Shown: positions 26,779 through 36,476 of the stretch, one piece after another
Numbering within the stretch: the stretch's first letter is position 1
Layout of the letters: each line of letters starts with the position of its first letter
Assembly (NCBI GenBank): GCA_964438735.1
Contig: CAYTLW010000013.1
Span: 1 to 64,000, forward strand
Length of the DNA: 64,000 nt
Source: CAYTLW01 sp964438735
Lineage (GTDB): Bacteria > Myxococcota_A > UBA9042
Direction: 5' to 3'
Notes under the pieces: generated by a model
The model's input: only the letters and a program-made list of their open reading frames with translations
What the model was told of the DNA's origin: nothing
Database searches by the model: none
Program-made: the position numbers and the translations under genes

Positions 26779-29700
26779 ATGAGCAACCTGAGACTCACCG
26801 TTGCGGCGCTGGCCGCGATCCCGCTGCTGGCGGTCGCGGGATGCGCCGACGAGACCACCGTCGATCCGCCGTCCGGGGATGTCGGTACCCAGGTCGATAC
26901 GACCGTCGACACGGGCTCCGACGCCGGCGACAAGGCCGATCAGGGCGTGGTCGACAGCGGCGCCGCCGACGTGACCGTCACACCGGATACCATCGTCGAC
27001 GCCAAGACCGACGAGCCGGTCGACAGTGGGCCCGACGACGTGGCCGATGCCAAGACCGACATCGAGCCCGACATCCAGGTGGCCGACACGGCCGATGTGA
27101 AGCCTCCGATCGACGTGCCCAAACCCATCGACGTCCCCAAACCCCAGGACACGAGCCCCGACGCGGTGACCATCGACAAGGTGACCGAGCACTCCACCAA
27201 GTGCAGCGCGCCGGCCGACTGCATGATCCCGTGCGGCAAGGGCTTCTGCGACAAGGGCACCTGCAAATACACCGCGCTACCCGGCGCCTGCCTGGTGCCC
27301 GCCGGCCCCGACAAGGTCGCCTGCTTCGGCGACGGCATGACCGACCCGAAGGCCGGCTGCCTGAACTGCAACATCGACGTCGCCCAGACCAGCCTCACCT
27401 CCATCGCCGACACGTTGGCCGTGGACAGCAAGTCCGAGGGCTTCAAGGTCACCTCCATCACCGGCGGCATCTCCTGGAGCTTCACCGATAAGCGCTCGGT
27501 AGACGGCGGCAAATCCCTGTATTTCGGCGATCCATCCAAGACCTCCTACGCCAACGACAAGTCGGTCAAGGCGGCCGTGCTCACCCCGAAGATGAAGGTC
27601 CCATCCTTCGCCGGCACCAAGCCGACCGTGCAGTTCTGGCTGTGGCTGGCCACAGAGCAGTTCAAGGGCTACGACGTGCTCTCGGTGAAGGTGGTCGAGG
27701 CCACCGCCAGCAAGCAGATCTGGACCAGCGACGCCATCGGCGGCACGACCCACAAAGCCTGGAAGTCCATCGAAGCCGATGTCTCCGCGTGGGCTGGCAA
27801 GACCATCCAGCTGCAGTTCGAGTTCGACAGCAAGAACCCCTACGACAACGACCACGAGGGCGCCTACATCGACGCCATCAGCCTGCGCACGGGCTGCTGC
27901 GGAAGCCCCGCAGATTGCGACGACGGCAACATCTGTTCCACCGACACCTGCGCCAAGGACGCCGGTGGCCTGCCGGTCTGCAAGAACGAGGTCAAGAAGG
28001 ACTGCTGCGCCAACCATGGCGACTGCGACGATGGCAAACCCTGCACCATCAACCTGTGCAGCAAGCCCGGCGGCACCTGCAGCACCAACGACAAGCCCGG
28101 TTGCTGCAACTCGGTCGACGATTGCGACGACAAGGATGGCTGCACCATCGACCACTGCCCCAAAGCCGGCTCCACCTGTCAACACACCAACACCTGCTGC
28201 AAGACCAATGCCGAGTGCACCAGCGCCGACCCCTGCCTCAAGGGCAGCTGTTCCGGCGGCGACTGCACGTTCGTCAGCACCTGCTGCAGCAGCGACGAGG
28301 AGTGCGACGACTTCAACCCCTGCACCAAGGACGCCTGCGTCAACAGCAAGTGCGTCAAGACGCCCTCCCTGGTGCCCGGCTGCTGCTCGCCCGAACCCCA
28401 CGTCAACGACTGGGAGATCGACGTCGAGGGCTGGAAGTCCGACCCGGCGAAGAAGGGCCTGACCTGGCATCAGCACACCTACAAGCAGACCGGCAAGGCC
28501 TTCTCCGGCAACGGTGTGTGGCGCATGGGCATGAAGGGTAAAGAGACCTTCAGCAACCTCATCGGGTCCAACTACGTCTACTCGCACAGCCCGCCGATCA
28601 AGCTGCAGCCCAACCAGGACTACACGCTGGAGATGAAGTTCAAGTTCGACCTTTCAGCGAACTCGCACTACTTCTACGTCTACGTCTGGCACAAGAACAA
28701 GCTGAAATCACTTGGCTCTTTCTCGGCCAACGCGAGCAACAAAGACGCCAAGGGCTGGTACACCTTCACCAAGGACCTGTCGTCCATGGCCGGCGAGACC
28801 TTCCAGATCCGCCTCCGGGGGCGCATCTATGGCTACGGCAGCAAGCCGGCGAGCGGCAGCGGTATCCTGGTCGATAACTTCAAGTTCAAGACCACCTGCA
28901 ACCCGAAGAAGTGCAGCACCCACAGCCAGTGCTACTCCGCGTCGACCTGCGTGCAGGGCTCCTGCGCCAACGGCAAGTGCCTGTACCTGAATCGCTGCTG
29001 CAAGACGCTGGCCGATTGCGGCAACCAGAACCTCTGCTACAAGCCGACCAAGTGCCAGTACGGCTACTGCTACTTCACCGAGAACAAGGCTTGCTGCAAT
29101 GACGTCGGCGACTGTGATGACGGCAACCCCTGCACCACCGATGCCTGCCCCGTGCCCGGCCAGCTGTGCAAACACCAGACCGTCACCGGCTGCTGCTTGA
29201 GCTCGTCGCAGTGCAACGACGGCCAGGAGTGCACCGTAGACAGCTGCGCGGCCAATAAGTGCAGCCACAAGAACGTCTGCTGCAAGTCCAACGCCGAGTG
29301 CGATGACAAGGACGATAAGTGCACCATCGACACCTGCAATGGCGGCAAGTGCACCTGGAAGCAGACCAACAAGCCCGGCTGCTGCACGCCGCTGGTGGCC
29401 GAGTACCACTTCAATGACGCGGGGCAGGGCAACGGCTGGGCGTTCAAGAAGTGCCAGCCGAGCACGTCCTATTACACGCCGTCAGGCTGCGTGAGCGTCT
29501 CGGGCAAGAAGCCGCAGAAGGGCTGGCAGGTGGACCCGGCGGCGATCCAGAAGAAGTCGCCGGCCGGCGCGCTCTACTACGGCAGCCCGACCTCGAAGAA
29601 TTTCAACTTCGGCGCCAGCTCGGGCACGGCGACGACGCCGAAGATGAAGATCCCCGCCGGCAAGAGCCAGCTGCAATTCTGGATCTACTGGGATACGGAG

Positions 29701-29982
29701 AGCGGCACGACCTACGACAAGACGGCCGTGTTCGTCTACCTCGATGGCGTCAAGCAGAACATCGGCTCGACCTCGAAGCCCTACTCCGGCGCCCTGTACT
29801 ATGCGGGCACGGGGGCCTATACCAAGGCCAAGACCTGGTACCACATCAAGAAGGATACTTCGGCGTGGGCTGGCAAAGATTTGCAACTGCAGTTCTTCTT
29901 CAACAGTGGTGACAGTGTGGGCAACTCGGGCCAAGGTGTATTCGTCGACGACATCAAGTTGACAGTCGACTGCGGCTCCTAG
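26779..29982 (+). CDS. Modular lipoprotein: three jelly-roll domains alternating with CTxDxC repeats (paralogue 1)
   Basis: The protein has 1067 residues. The ATG at 26779 follows GAGGA at 7 bases. The lipobox LAVAGC puts the lipid on Cys22. An Asp/Thr/Pro linker (23-140) contains duplicated DVPKPIDVPKP. Three MAM/choice-of-anchor-J-like beta domains lie at about 225-375, 535-712 and 870-1067; each ends in a G-x-(Y/L/F)-(I/V)-D-(A/N/D)-(I/F) strand followed by Cys. Between them are Cys-rich repeats of the form CCxxxxDCDDGNxCTxDxC. Similar folds bind glycans or proteins outside eukaryotic cells; here a surface adhesive or matrix role is inferred. It is the first of three consecutive paralogues, 28 bases from the second. 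Confidence 0.85.
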   Translation: MSNLRLTVAALAAIPLLAVAGCADETTVDPPSGDVGTQVDTTVDTGSDAGDKADQGVVDSGAADVTVTPDTIVDAKTDEPVDSGPDDVADAKTDIEPDIQVADTADVKPPIDVPKPIDVPKPQDTSPDAVTIDKVTEHSTKCSAPADCMIPCGKGFCDKGTCKYTALPGACLVPAGPDKVACFGDGMTDPKAGCLNCNIDVAQTSLTSIADTLAVDSKSEGFKVTSITGGISWSFTDKRSVDGGKSLYFGDPSKTSYANDKSVKAAVLTPKMKVPSFAGTKPTVQFWLWLATEQFKGYDVLSVKVVEATASKQIWTSDAIGGTTHKAWKSIEADVSAWAGKTIQLQFEFDSKNPYDNDHEGAYIDAISLRTGCCGSPADCDDGNICSTDTCAKDAGGLPVCKNEVKKDCCANHGDCDDGKPCTINLCSKPGGTCSTNDKPGCCNSVDDCDDKDGCTIDHCPKAGSTCQHTNTCCKTNAECTSADPCLKGSCSGGDCTFVSTCCSSDEECDDFNPCTKDACVNSKCVKTPSLVPGCCSPEPHVNDWEIDVEGWKSDPAKKGLTWHQHTYKQTGKAFSGNGVWRMGMKGKETFSNLIGSNYVYSHSPPIKLQPNQDYTLEMKFKFDLSANSHYFYVYVWHKNKLKSLGSFSANASNKDAKGWYTFTKDLSSMAGETFQIRLRGRIYGYGSKPASGSGILVDNFKFKTTCNPKKCSTHSQCYSASTCVQGSCANGKCLYLNRCCKTLADCGNQNLCYKPTKCQYGYCYFTENKACCNDVGDCDDGNPCTTDACPVPGQLCKHQTVTGCCLSSSQCNDGQECTVDSCAANKCSHKNVCCKSNAECDDKDDKCTIDTCNGGKCTWKQTNKPGCCTPLVAEYHFNDAGQGNGWAFKKCQPSTSYYTPSGCVSVSGKKPQKGWQVDPAAIQKKSPAGALYYGSPTSKNFNFGASSGTATTPKMKIPAGKSQLQFWIYWDTESGTTYDKTAVFVYLDGVKQNIGSTSKPYSGALYYAGTGAYTKAKTWYHIKKDTSAWAGKDLQLQFFFNSGDSVGNSGQGVFVDDIKLTVDCGS

Positions 29983-30010
29983 GCGTGCTCCCCAGGACGG
30001 CTCCCGACCC

Positions 30011-32443
30011 ATGAGACGTGACGCAATCACTGCGCTGGCAATGGTCTTGTTGCTGGCAGGCGCCTGCTCCCCCGACGATGGCGACGAGGACACCAGTTCC
30101 GGCCCGCCGGTCGACACGGTCGCTGCCGACAGCGAGGCAGACGCCGGACCGACCGATACGTCTGAAGTGGTCGACACGGTGGTCGCCGACACGGGTGACG
30201 ACAGCGGCAGCGGGCCGGTCGATACCAACAAGAAGCCGGACACCGCCGCACCGGTCGACGTGGCCGTCGATGCCGGGCCGGAGTGCCAGGTGGCCGGCGA
30301 CTGCGCCGGCAAGATCACGCCCAAGGTGTGCGAGGAGCTGGCCTGCCTGGACGGCGGCGTCTGCGGCGTGACCATCAAGGCGAATACCTGTTGCCTGGAC
30401 AAGCACTGCGACGACAAGGTCGATTGCACCACCGACAAGTGCAACACCGACAACAACACCTGCAGCAACACGACGATCCCCAACTGCTGCGGTGGCAAGG
30501 TCACCCTGCTCAAGGGCGACTTCGAGCAGGGCTCGTGGTCGGACCTGGTGGCCAAAGAGGGGGCCAGTAACGGCAACGTGAAGTGGCAGTTGAGCGACAA
30601 GCGCTCCCATGGCGGCAAGTCGTCGCTCTACTTCGGCAACGAGTGCGGCACCTACGACAACGCCATGAGCGCCAACGAGAGCTGCGTGCCGGTCAAGGAC
30701 AAGGGCACCGCGGTCTCCACCGTGTTGTCGAGCAAGACCTTCACCCTGGACAAGACCAAGCAGACGCAGCTGCACTTCTGGCTCTGGCTGGACAGCGAGC
30801 CGCCCTACAGCACCACCCTGCCCAAGGGCGACTGCTCCGGCGCCCCCTGCAAAAGCGGGCAGAGTTGCGTCAGCGTCAGCGGCAAGTCCCAGTGCATCCC
30901 CGAAAAGGACGTGTTGAGCGTGCAGGTGCTCAGCAGCAAGGGGGGCGCCAAGAAGGTCTTCGACTCGACGATGATCGGCAAAACCACCGACGGCAAGTGG
31001 CATCGGGTCGCGGTCAACCTGACCGAGTTCAAGGACCAGGCGGTGACCATCCAGTGGCTCTTTGCCTCTGGCACGGCCATCAAGAACAACCACGAGGGCA
31101 TCTACCTGGACGACATCGTACTCGAGACGGTCTGCGATGACCTGGAGGGCACCCTCTGCATCAAGGACAAGCCCTGCCTGGACGATGGCAACGCCTGCAC
31201 AGAGGACGCCTGCACCTTCTACGTCAATACGCCGCAGATGGGCGTCTGCTTCCACGGCATCAAGCCCGATTGCTGCAGCGCCGATGGCGACTGCAGCGAT
31301 GGCAATGACTGCACCGCAGACACCTGCGTCGAGGGCAAGTGCAGCTACGCACCCGATGCCACCAAACCCGGCTGCTGCAAGAAGAAGATCCTGGCCGTGG
31401 ACGACTTCGAGTCCGGCGTGCTGGACCAGTGGACGCTGGCCGGTGGCAACTCGAACTCGGTCAAGTGGCGCATCGACCCCAAGGGCGGCAACGGCAAGAG
31501 TCAGGCGCTCTACTTCGGCAACAACACCTACGACAGCTACGCCGACGATTCGGTCAAGGAGGGCGGTCCCAAGGGCATGGCGTGCATCAAGCCGGTCGGC
31601 CTGGTCAAGGGCACCGTGTTCAACCTGGTCACCTTCAAGTTGCGCCTGGAGACCGAATGGAGCTGGCTGCCCGCCGCCCAGTACAAGAACCCACCCCTGG
31701 CCGGCAAACCGAAGTACGACCACTTCTCGGTCGTGGTCGACGTCGGCGGCAAGAAGGAGGAGGCCTGGAGTTCAGACCTGATCCACGGCACCACCGAGGG
31801 CAAGTGGGTCGACGTGGTCGCGTCGGTCGACGGCTGGCAGGGTCAGCAGGTCACCGTCTGCCTGTCCTTCGACGCCGGCGACGGCAAGGTCAACGACAAG
31901 GTCGGCGTGCACGTCGATGATTTCGCGATCAAGGTCGCCTGCGACAAGAAGCCCTGCTACTTCGACGCCGAGTGCGGCGGCACATGCCCCACCTGCGAGG
32001 CGCCCGGCTGCACCGCCACCGGCTGCAAATGCGTCAAGGTGGAGGGCTGTTGCAAGATCAACGACGACTGCGACGACAAGAATCCGTGCACCAAGGAGTT
32101 CTGCAACGCCGGCACCTGCAAGGTGGACAAGCTGGACGGCTGCTGCCAGGAGGACGCCGACTGCGTCTCCCAGGACGCCTGCAAGACCGCCGTTTGCGAC
32201 AAGGCGACGACCAAGTGCGCCGAGATCCCCATCACCGGCTGCTGCGTCGAGGACAAGGACTGCGACGACAAGGACGCCTGCACCAAGGATTCCTGCGACA
32301 TCCCCAAGTCCAGCTGCGTACACGACAAGATCACCGGCTGTTGCAAGGAAGCCAAAGACTGCGACGATCAAGACAAGTGCACCACCGACACCTGTGAGCA
32401 GAACGCCTGCAAACACGCGCCCTCCGGCGAGCCCGGCTGCTGA
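30011..32443 (+). CDS. Modular lipoprotein: two jelly-roll domains and CTxDxC repeats (paralogue 2)
   Basis: The protein has 810 residues. A signal peptide ends in LLAGAC (Cys19, a slightly atypical lipobox). An Asp/Thr/Val linker (20-95) is followed by a Cys-rich segment, a jelly-roll-like domain (about 161-377), CTxDxC repeats, a second jelly-roll (about 459-648) and a run of about five CTxDxC repeats to the end. The phrase GKTTDGKWHRVAVNLTEF and its counterpart GTTEGKWVDVV align with the same strand in both neighbours. Unlike them it stops inside a repeat, directly after PGC, where the paralogues have PGCC and another jelly-roll. It probably shares a transcript with paralogue 1. Confidence 0.85.
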   Translation: MRRDAITALAMVLLLAGACSPDDGDEDTSSGPPVDTVAADSEADAGPTDTSEVVDTVVADTGDDSGSGPVDTNKKPDTAAPVDVAVDAGPECQVAGDCAGKITPKVCEELACLDGGVCGVTIKANTCCLDKHCDDKVDCTTDKCNTDNNTCSNTTIPNCCGGKVTLLKGDFEQGSWSDLVAKEGASNGNVKWQLSDKRSHGGKSSLYFGNECGTYDNAMSANESCVPVKDKGTAVSTVLSSKTFTLDKTKQTQLHFWLWLDSEPPYSTTLPKGDCSGAPCKSGQSCVSVSGKSQCIPEKDVLSVQVLSSKGGAKKVFDSTMIGKTTDGKWHRVAVNLTEFKDQAVTIQWLFASGTAIKNNHEGIYLDDIVLETVCDDLEGTLCIKDKPCLDDGNACTEDACTFYVNTPQMGVCFHGIKPDCCSADGDCSDGNDCTADTCVEGKCSYAPDATKPGCCKKKILAVDDFESGVLDQWTLAGGNSNSVKWRIDPKGGNGKSQALYFGNNTYDSYADDSVKEGGPKGMACIKPVGLVKGTVFNLVTFKLRLETEWSWLPAAQYKNPPLAGKPKYDHFSVVVDVGGKKEEAWSSDLIHGTTEGKWVDVVASVDGWQGQQVTVCLSFDAGDGKVNDKVGVHVDDFAIKVACDKKPCYFDAECGGTCPTCEAPGCTATGCKCVKVEGCCKINDDCDDKNPCTKEFCNAGTCKVDKLDGCCQEDADCVSQDACKTAVCDKATTKCAEIPITGCCVEDKDCDDKDACTKDSCDIPKSSCVHDKITGCCKEAKDCDDQDKCTTDTCEQNACKHAPSGEPGC

Positions 32444-32512
32444 GGGCAGGAGCGAGTACGATCGCGTTCAGGCCAATCGGGTGCAAAAGTTCAAACATTG
32501 ATTCCAGGCAAA

Positions 32513-32541
32513 TTGCGGTCCATGCCGTTCGTCGGTAGACT
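32513..32541 (+). promoter_or_regulatory. Promoter for the third jelly-roll lipoprotein
   Basis: TTGCGG (32513-32518), a 17-base spacer and TAGACT (32536-32541) lie about 90 bases before the start codon in the 189-base spacer after paralogue 2. Confidence 0.55.
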
Positions 32542-32632
32542 ACACACTGGTCCGTTCAGGCCGGGTCGACTGGTTCGAGGCCGCGCCCCCCTCTACAAGG
32601 TGGCTTGCTGCGACCGCAGCGCTGGGGAAGAG

Positions 32633-35600
32633 ATGATGAGGCGATTCATGTTGCGCAATTCCTGCTCCGCTATTCTGTTCATCGCGGCGCTGACGATGGT
32701 GGCCGGGTGTGCCGGCTGCTCGGAAGATACCGTCCCGGCCGATACCAGCGGCGGCGAGGACACCGACCAGGTGGACGCCACGGACGGCTCTGTCGACGAT
32801 ACGGGCAAGGTCGTGGACGCCAAGGACCCCGATGATGGCAAGGACGTCGACCCCCCCGACACCGTGGATCCCGTCGATACCGCCGACACCAAGGAGTCTG
32901 TCGATACCGGTCCGCCCCCGATCTGCACCGCCGACGGCTATTGCCTGGAGCAGCTGGCATCGAAGTTGACCGGCTGCACCACGGCGATCTGCAACACGCA
33001 GAATGAATGCGAGATCATCGACAAGGTCGGCTTCTGCTGCGACGACGCCGACTGCGATGACAAGGTCGAATGCACCATCGACTCTTGCGACGTGGGCACA
33101 TTCACCTGCAAGAGCAAGCTCGATGAGAACTGCGTCTGCCCCGGCAAAGAGCAGCTGCTGGACGAAGGGTTCGAGCAGAAGGGGCTCGGCGAGTTCAAGG
33201 CCACCGCCGGCAAGGACAACGGCAACGTCACCTGGCACATCGATCCCAAGCGTCATCACAGCGGCAAGAACGCGCTTTACCTGGGCAACGAGTGCTACAC
33301 CTACGACAACTCCGAGTCCGAATCCAACGACTGCACCGCCAATCCGGCCGGCGGCAAGCCCGTCATCGCCACCTTGACCAGCAGCAGCCTGAATCTGCCA
33401 GCCAACAAGCCGGTGATCGCCCACTTCTGGCTGTGGCTGAAGGCCGAACCGAAGTTGACCGAGGAGCTCAAGGACAAGTCCGGCAAAGTGATCAAGAAGG
33501 CGCTGACGGCATCGGATAAGTGCAGCCCGGCCAAGTGCGGCCCGGGTCAGACCTGCGTCAAGCTGCCGGCGTCCGGGGATAAATGCGATCCCGCCTGCAA
33601 GAGCAGCGAGTTCTGCCAGGCCGGCAAGTGCATCCCCGCCGCCCAATGCCTGCCGGAGAATGACGTGCTGCTGGTCTACCTCGACGTGCCGGGCGGCAAG
33701 TCCAAGGTGGTCTGGGATTCGTCGACCTTGAAGAACAAGAGCACCGATGGTTGGCAACATGTGGCCATCAACGTCAACAAGGACGCCGCCGGCGAGAAGT
33801 CGGTCCAGCTGCGCTGGGAGTTCCGCACCAACAACGGCAACCTGAACGGCTTCGAAGGCGTGTGGTTGGACGACATCCGTGTCGAGACCATCTGTGTGGA
33901 GAAGGACCCGGCCAAGTTCAAGGATTGCAAGGTCGGAACGCCCTGCACCGACGCCAAGAACGTCTGCCTGTCGCCGGTGTGCACGCCGTACGCGTCGGGC
34001 AAGCAGACGCCCAAGGACGGTGTCTGCCTGTACGACCAGGCGCCTGGTTGCTGCCAGACCGACCTGCACTGCGACGACAAGCAGGATTGCACCGACGACG
34101 TCTGCGACATCGCCAAGGGCGCCAAGTCCGGCACCTGCAAGAACACCCCGCAGGCCAACAACCCACAATGCTGCCAGCCGGAAAACCTGTTCAAGGACAA
34201 CTTCAACAACGGGCTGATCGCCTGGTCGCACACCGAGTCGTCCAAGGACATCACCTGGCATGCCACCAGCAAGGACGACGCCAGCGGCGGCGCCGGCTCC
34301 ATCTGCTTCGGCAACGCGAACTGCGACGGCTACGCCGACAAGACCCTCAAGAAGGTCGACGGAATGCTCTGCTCCAAGGCCGTCAAGCTGAAAGCGGGCA
34401 CCCAGTACGACATGTTGAGCTTCGAGCTGAAGATGAAGACCGAGTGGTGCGGCCAGGACAAGGCCAAGTACAAGAATCCGCCCTGCCCGCCCAAGTCCAG
34501 CTGCCTGGACTACAAGCTCGATCACTTCGCCGTGAAGCTGAAGATCGGCGGCAAGTTGGAAGAGATCTGGAGCAGCGATGCCATCCAGGGCTGCACGGAC
34601 GATAAGTGGCTGCCGCTGCTGGTGCCGCTGAACGCCTGGCAGGGCAAGACGGTCAACGTCTGCTTCGAGTTCGACACCGGCGACGCCTTCGCCAACGACA
34701 AGGGTGGGGTGCGCATCGACGACGTCAGCCTCGACGTCAAGTGCAAGCAGGAGGTCTGCAATGAGAAGAACGTCAAGCAGAACTGCCCCGCCAAGGATTG
34801 CCAGGCGCTGACGTGCCCCGATGGAGCCTGCCACTACGAGCCCATCGCCGGCTGCTGCAAGGCCGACAAGGACTGCGATGATGGCGACACCTGCACCACC
34901 GAGACCTGCAACAAGAAAGAGAGCCTGTGCGAGTACAAGACCCCCGATCCGAAGTGCTGCAAGGTCGACAAGGTTGGCGACAAGGCCATCCTGGCGCAGG
35001 ACTTCGAGGTCACCGGTGGACTGCCCTCGGGCTGGAAGTTCAAGTGCCTCTCCGGGTCACCCGAACTCCCCGGCCAGCAGTACACCTGTGACATCAAGTG
35101 GTACGTCACCACGGTCAAGGCCAAGCTCGATCCCAACGCCTCGCCGCCGAAGGTGAAATCACTGCACTTCGGCAAGGCGGGCGGCCTGATCAACGTGGCC
35201 GGCAAGGCGCCCGCGGGAGCCATCGAGTCGCCCGAGGTGATGGTGCCCAGCGGCGGCACCTCGCTCATCAGCTTCGACGTGTTGCTCAAGACCGAGTGGT
35301 CCAAGTCCGCCGGCGGCGTCTGGAACGACAATCCGCCGCCTTTCGCCATCGACCAGCTGCAGGTGCTGCTTGTGGACGTGGCCGCTCAGAAGGCCGATCC
35401 CACCAAGGGCATCGAGAAGATCTGGGACTCCTACGAGATCAAGGGCACCACCGACGACGTGTGGAAGTTCATCGTGATCAAGGTGCCGGCGAAGTATGCC
35501 GGCAAGGCCGTGCGGCTGCGCCTGGTCTTCGATGCCGGCTCCTCGGGCAAGAATCAGGTCGAGGGCGCTTTCGTCGACAACATCCGCCTGGAGACCCTCT

Positions 35601-36373
35601 GCGCCACGCCCGCCTGCGTCGCCGACAAGGATTGCCCGCCCAAGGGCACCAAGGTCGACAGCTGCAAGAACTACTTCTGCGGCAAGGATGACAAGGGCCT
35701 GTTCGCCTGCCAGAGCGCGCAGAAGTCCCCGGCGCCGGAGGGTTGCTGCGTGCCCAAGCTGCTCCTGCCCCTGGAGACAGCCGAAGGCAACAGCCTGTCC
35801 AAGTGGGCCGACGACAACAAGGACCCCAAGAACCTGCCGGACGTGCGCTGGCAGGTGGTGCCGCATAAGTATCTCTTCGACAAGTTCGAGATCTACTACG
35901 GCAATCCCAAGAATTGGAACTACGCCGATGGCAGCCTGAAGAGCTGCAAGGCCACCTCGGAGTGCAGCAGCGGCGAGGCGTGCACGGGCGAGACCGGCAA
36001 GAAGGTCTGCGTCAAACCCGTCAAGGGCAAGCTGACCTCGGCGGTCATCGACTTGAGCCAGTCGCCCAAGGAGGGCGTCGAGCTCGGCTTCCACGTCTGG
36101 GCCGACATCGAGCCCAGCTTCGAGACCTTCGAGGTCTGGGTCCTGACCGCCAACGGCGTGCCCATCGAGAAGGTCTGGGATCACAAGGTGGCCCTGGTGC
36201 CCAAGAGCAACCTCAAGAAGGTCGCCCCACAGAAGGTGGACCTGAGCAAGTTCAAGTCGAAGACCCAGATCAAGGTGGAGTTCCGCTTCGACAGCGTCGA
36301 CGGCAACAAGAACAACCTCTTTGGCGGTATCCATCTGGACAACCTGCGGGTCGACCAGATCTGCCTGCCCTGA
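32633..36373 (+). CDS. Modular lipoprotein: four jelly-roll domains and CTxDxC repeats (paralogue 3)
   Basis: At about 1246 residues it is the largest of the three paralogues. Tandem ATGs at 32633 and 32636 follow GGGGA; the second has better spacing, so the start is uncertain by one codon. Lipobox MVAGC places the lipid on Cys26. An Asp/Thr/Pro/Val linker (30-95) precedes jelly-roll-like domains at about 173-424, 517-709, 784-995 and 1043-1246, separated by Cys-rich repeats. Domain 1 has an internal Cys-rich insertion (KCSPAKCGPGQTC, then CKSSEFCQAGKC). Each domain ends in a strand like VWLDDIRVETIC. It has its own promoter. Function is unknown; a cell-surface role is inferred. Confidence 0.85.
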   Translation: MMRRFMLRNSCSAILFIAALTMVAGCAGCSEDTVPADTSGGEDTDQVDATDGSVDDTGKVVDAKDPDDGKDVDPPDTVDPVDTADTKESVDTGPPPICTADGYCLEQLASKLTGCTTAICNTQNECEIIDKVGFCCDDADCDDKVECTIDSCDVGTFTCKSKLDENCVCPGKEQLLDEGFEQKGLGEFKATAGKDNGNVTWHIDPKRHHSGKNALYLGNECYTYDNSESESNDCTANPAGGKPVIATLTSSSLNLPANKPVIAHFWLWLKAEPKLTEELKDKSGKVIKKALTASDKCSPAKCGPGQTCVKLPASGDKCDPACKSSEFCQAGKCIPAAQCLPENDVLLVYLDVPGGKSKVVWDSSTLKNKSTDGWQHVAINVNKDAAGEKSVQLRWEFRTNNGNLNGFEGVWLDDIRVETICVEKDPAKFKDCKVGTPCTDAKNVCLSPVCTPYASGKQTPKDGVCLYDQAPGCCQTDLHCDDKQDCTDDVCDIAKGAKSGTCKNTPQANNPQCCQPENLFKDNFNNGLIAWSHTESSKDITWHATSKDDASGGAGSICFGNANCDGYADKTLKKVDGMLCSKAVKLKAGTQYDMLSFELKMKTEWCGQDKAKYKNPPCPPKSSCLDYKLDHFAVKLKIGGKLEEIWSSDAIQGCTDDKWLPLLVPLNAWQGKTVNVCFEFDTGDAFANDKGGVRIDDVSLDVKCKQEVCNEKNVKQNCPAKDCQALTCPDGACHYEPIAGCCKADKDCDDGDTCTTETCNKKESLCEYKTPDPKCCKVDKVGDKAILAQDFEVTGGLPSGWKFKCLSGSPELPGQQYTCDIKWYVTTVKAKLDPNASPPKVKSLHFGKAGGLINVAGKAPAGAIESPEVMVPSGGTSLISFDVLLKTEWSKSAGGVWNDNPPPFAIDQLQVLLVDVAAQKADPTKGIEKIWDSYEIKGTTDDVWKFIVIKVPAKYAGKAVRLRLVFDAGSSGKNQVEGAFVDNIRLETLCATPACVADKDCPPKGTKVDSCKNYFCGKDDKGLFACQSAQKSPAPEGCCVPKLLLPLETAEGNSLSKWADDNKDPKNLPDVRWQVVPHKYLFDKFEIYYGNPKNWNYADGSLKSCKATSECSSGEACTGETGKKVCVKPVKGKLTSAVIDLSQSPKEGVELGFHVWADIEPSFETFEVWVLTANGVPIEKVWDHKVALVPKSNLKKVAPQKVDLSKFKSKTQIKVEFRFDSVDGNKNNLFGGIHLDNLRVDQICLP

Positions 36374-36476
36374 TGTGAATCCGTAGACGCATCGGAACAA
36401 CGCGTTGCCGCCGCGGGTTGCCATTGCGCGCCTGGCGGCAGGGGTGCGGCCGCCTGGCTGAACGAGGAGCAACGCC

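Noticed and set aside
27277..28587. Antisense frame of 436 codons across the first jelly-roll lipoprotein
   Set aside because: It mirrors the repeat gene, has no start signal and no recognisable domain; similar antisense frames occur over the other repeat lipoproteins.
32444..32632. Open 63 codons between paralogues 2 and 3 as coding extension or stop read-through
   Set aside because: The amino-acid make-up is unlike either protein, and a promoter, ribosome-binding site and signal peptide follow; kept only as a weak observation.
32540..34834. Antisense frame of 764 codons across the third jelly-roll lipoprotein
   Set aside because: It is a shadow of GAC/GTC-rich coding; the sense strand has a lipobox, domains and a promoter.
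26580..36476. Possible horizontally acquired island
   Set aside because: Composition and promoter style match the flanks, and no integrase, tRNA or repeat border was found.
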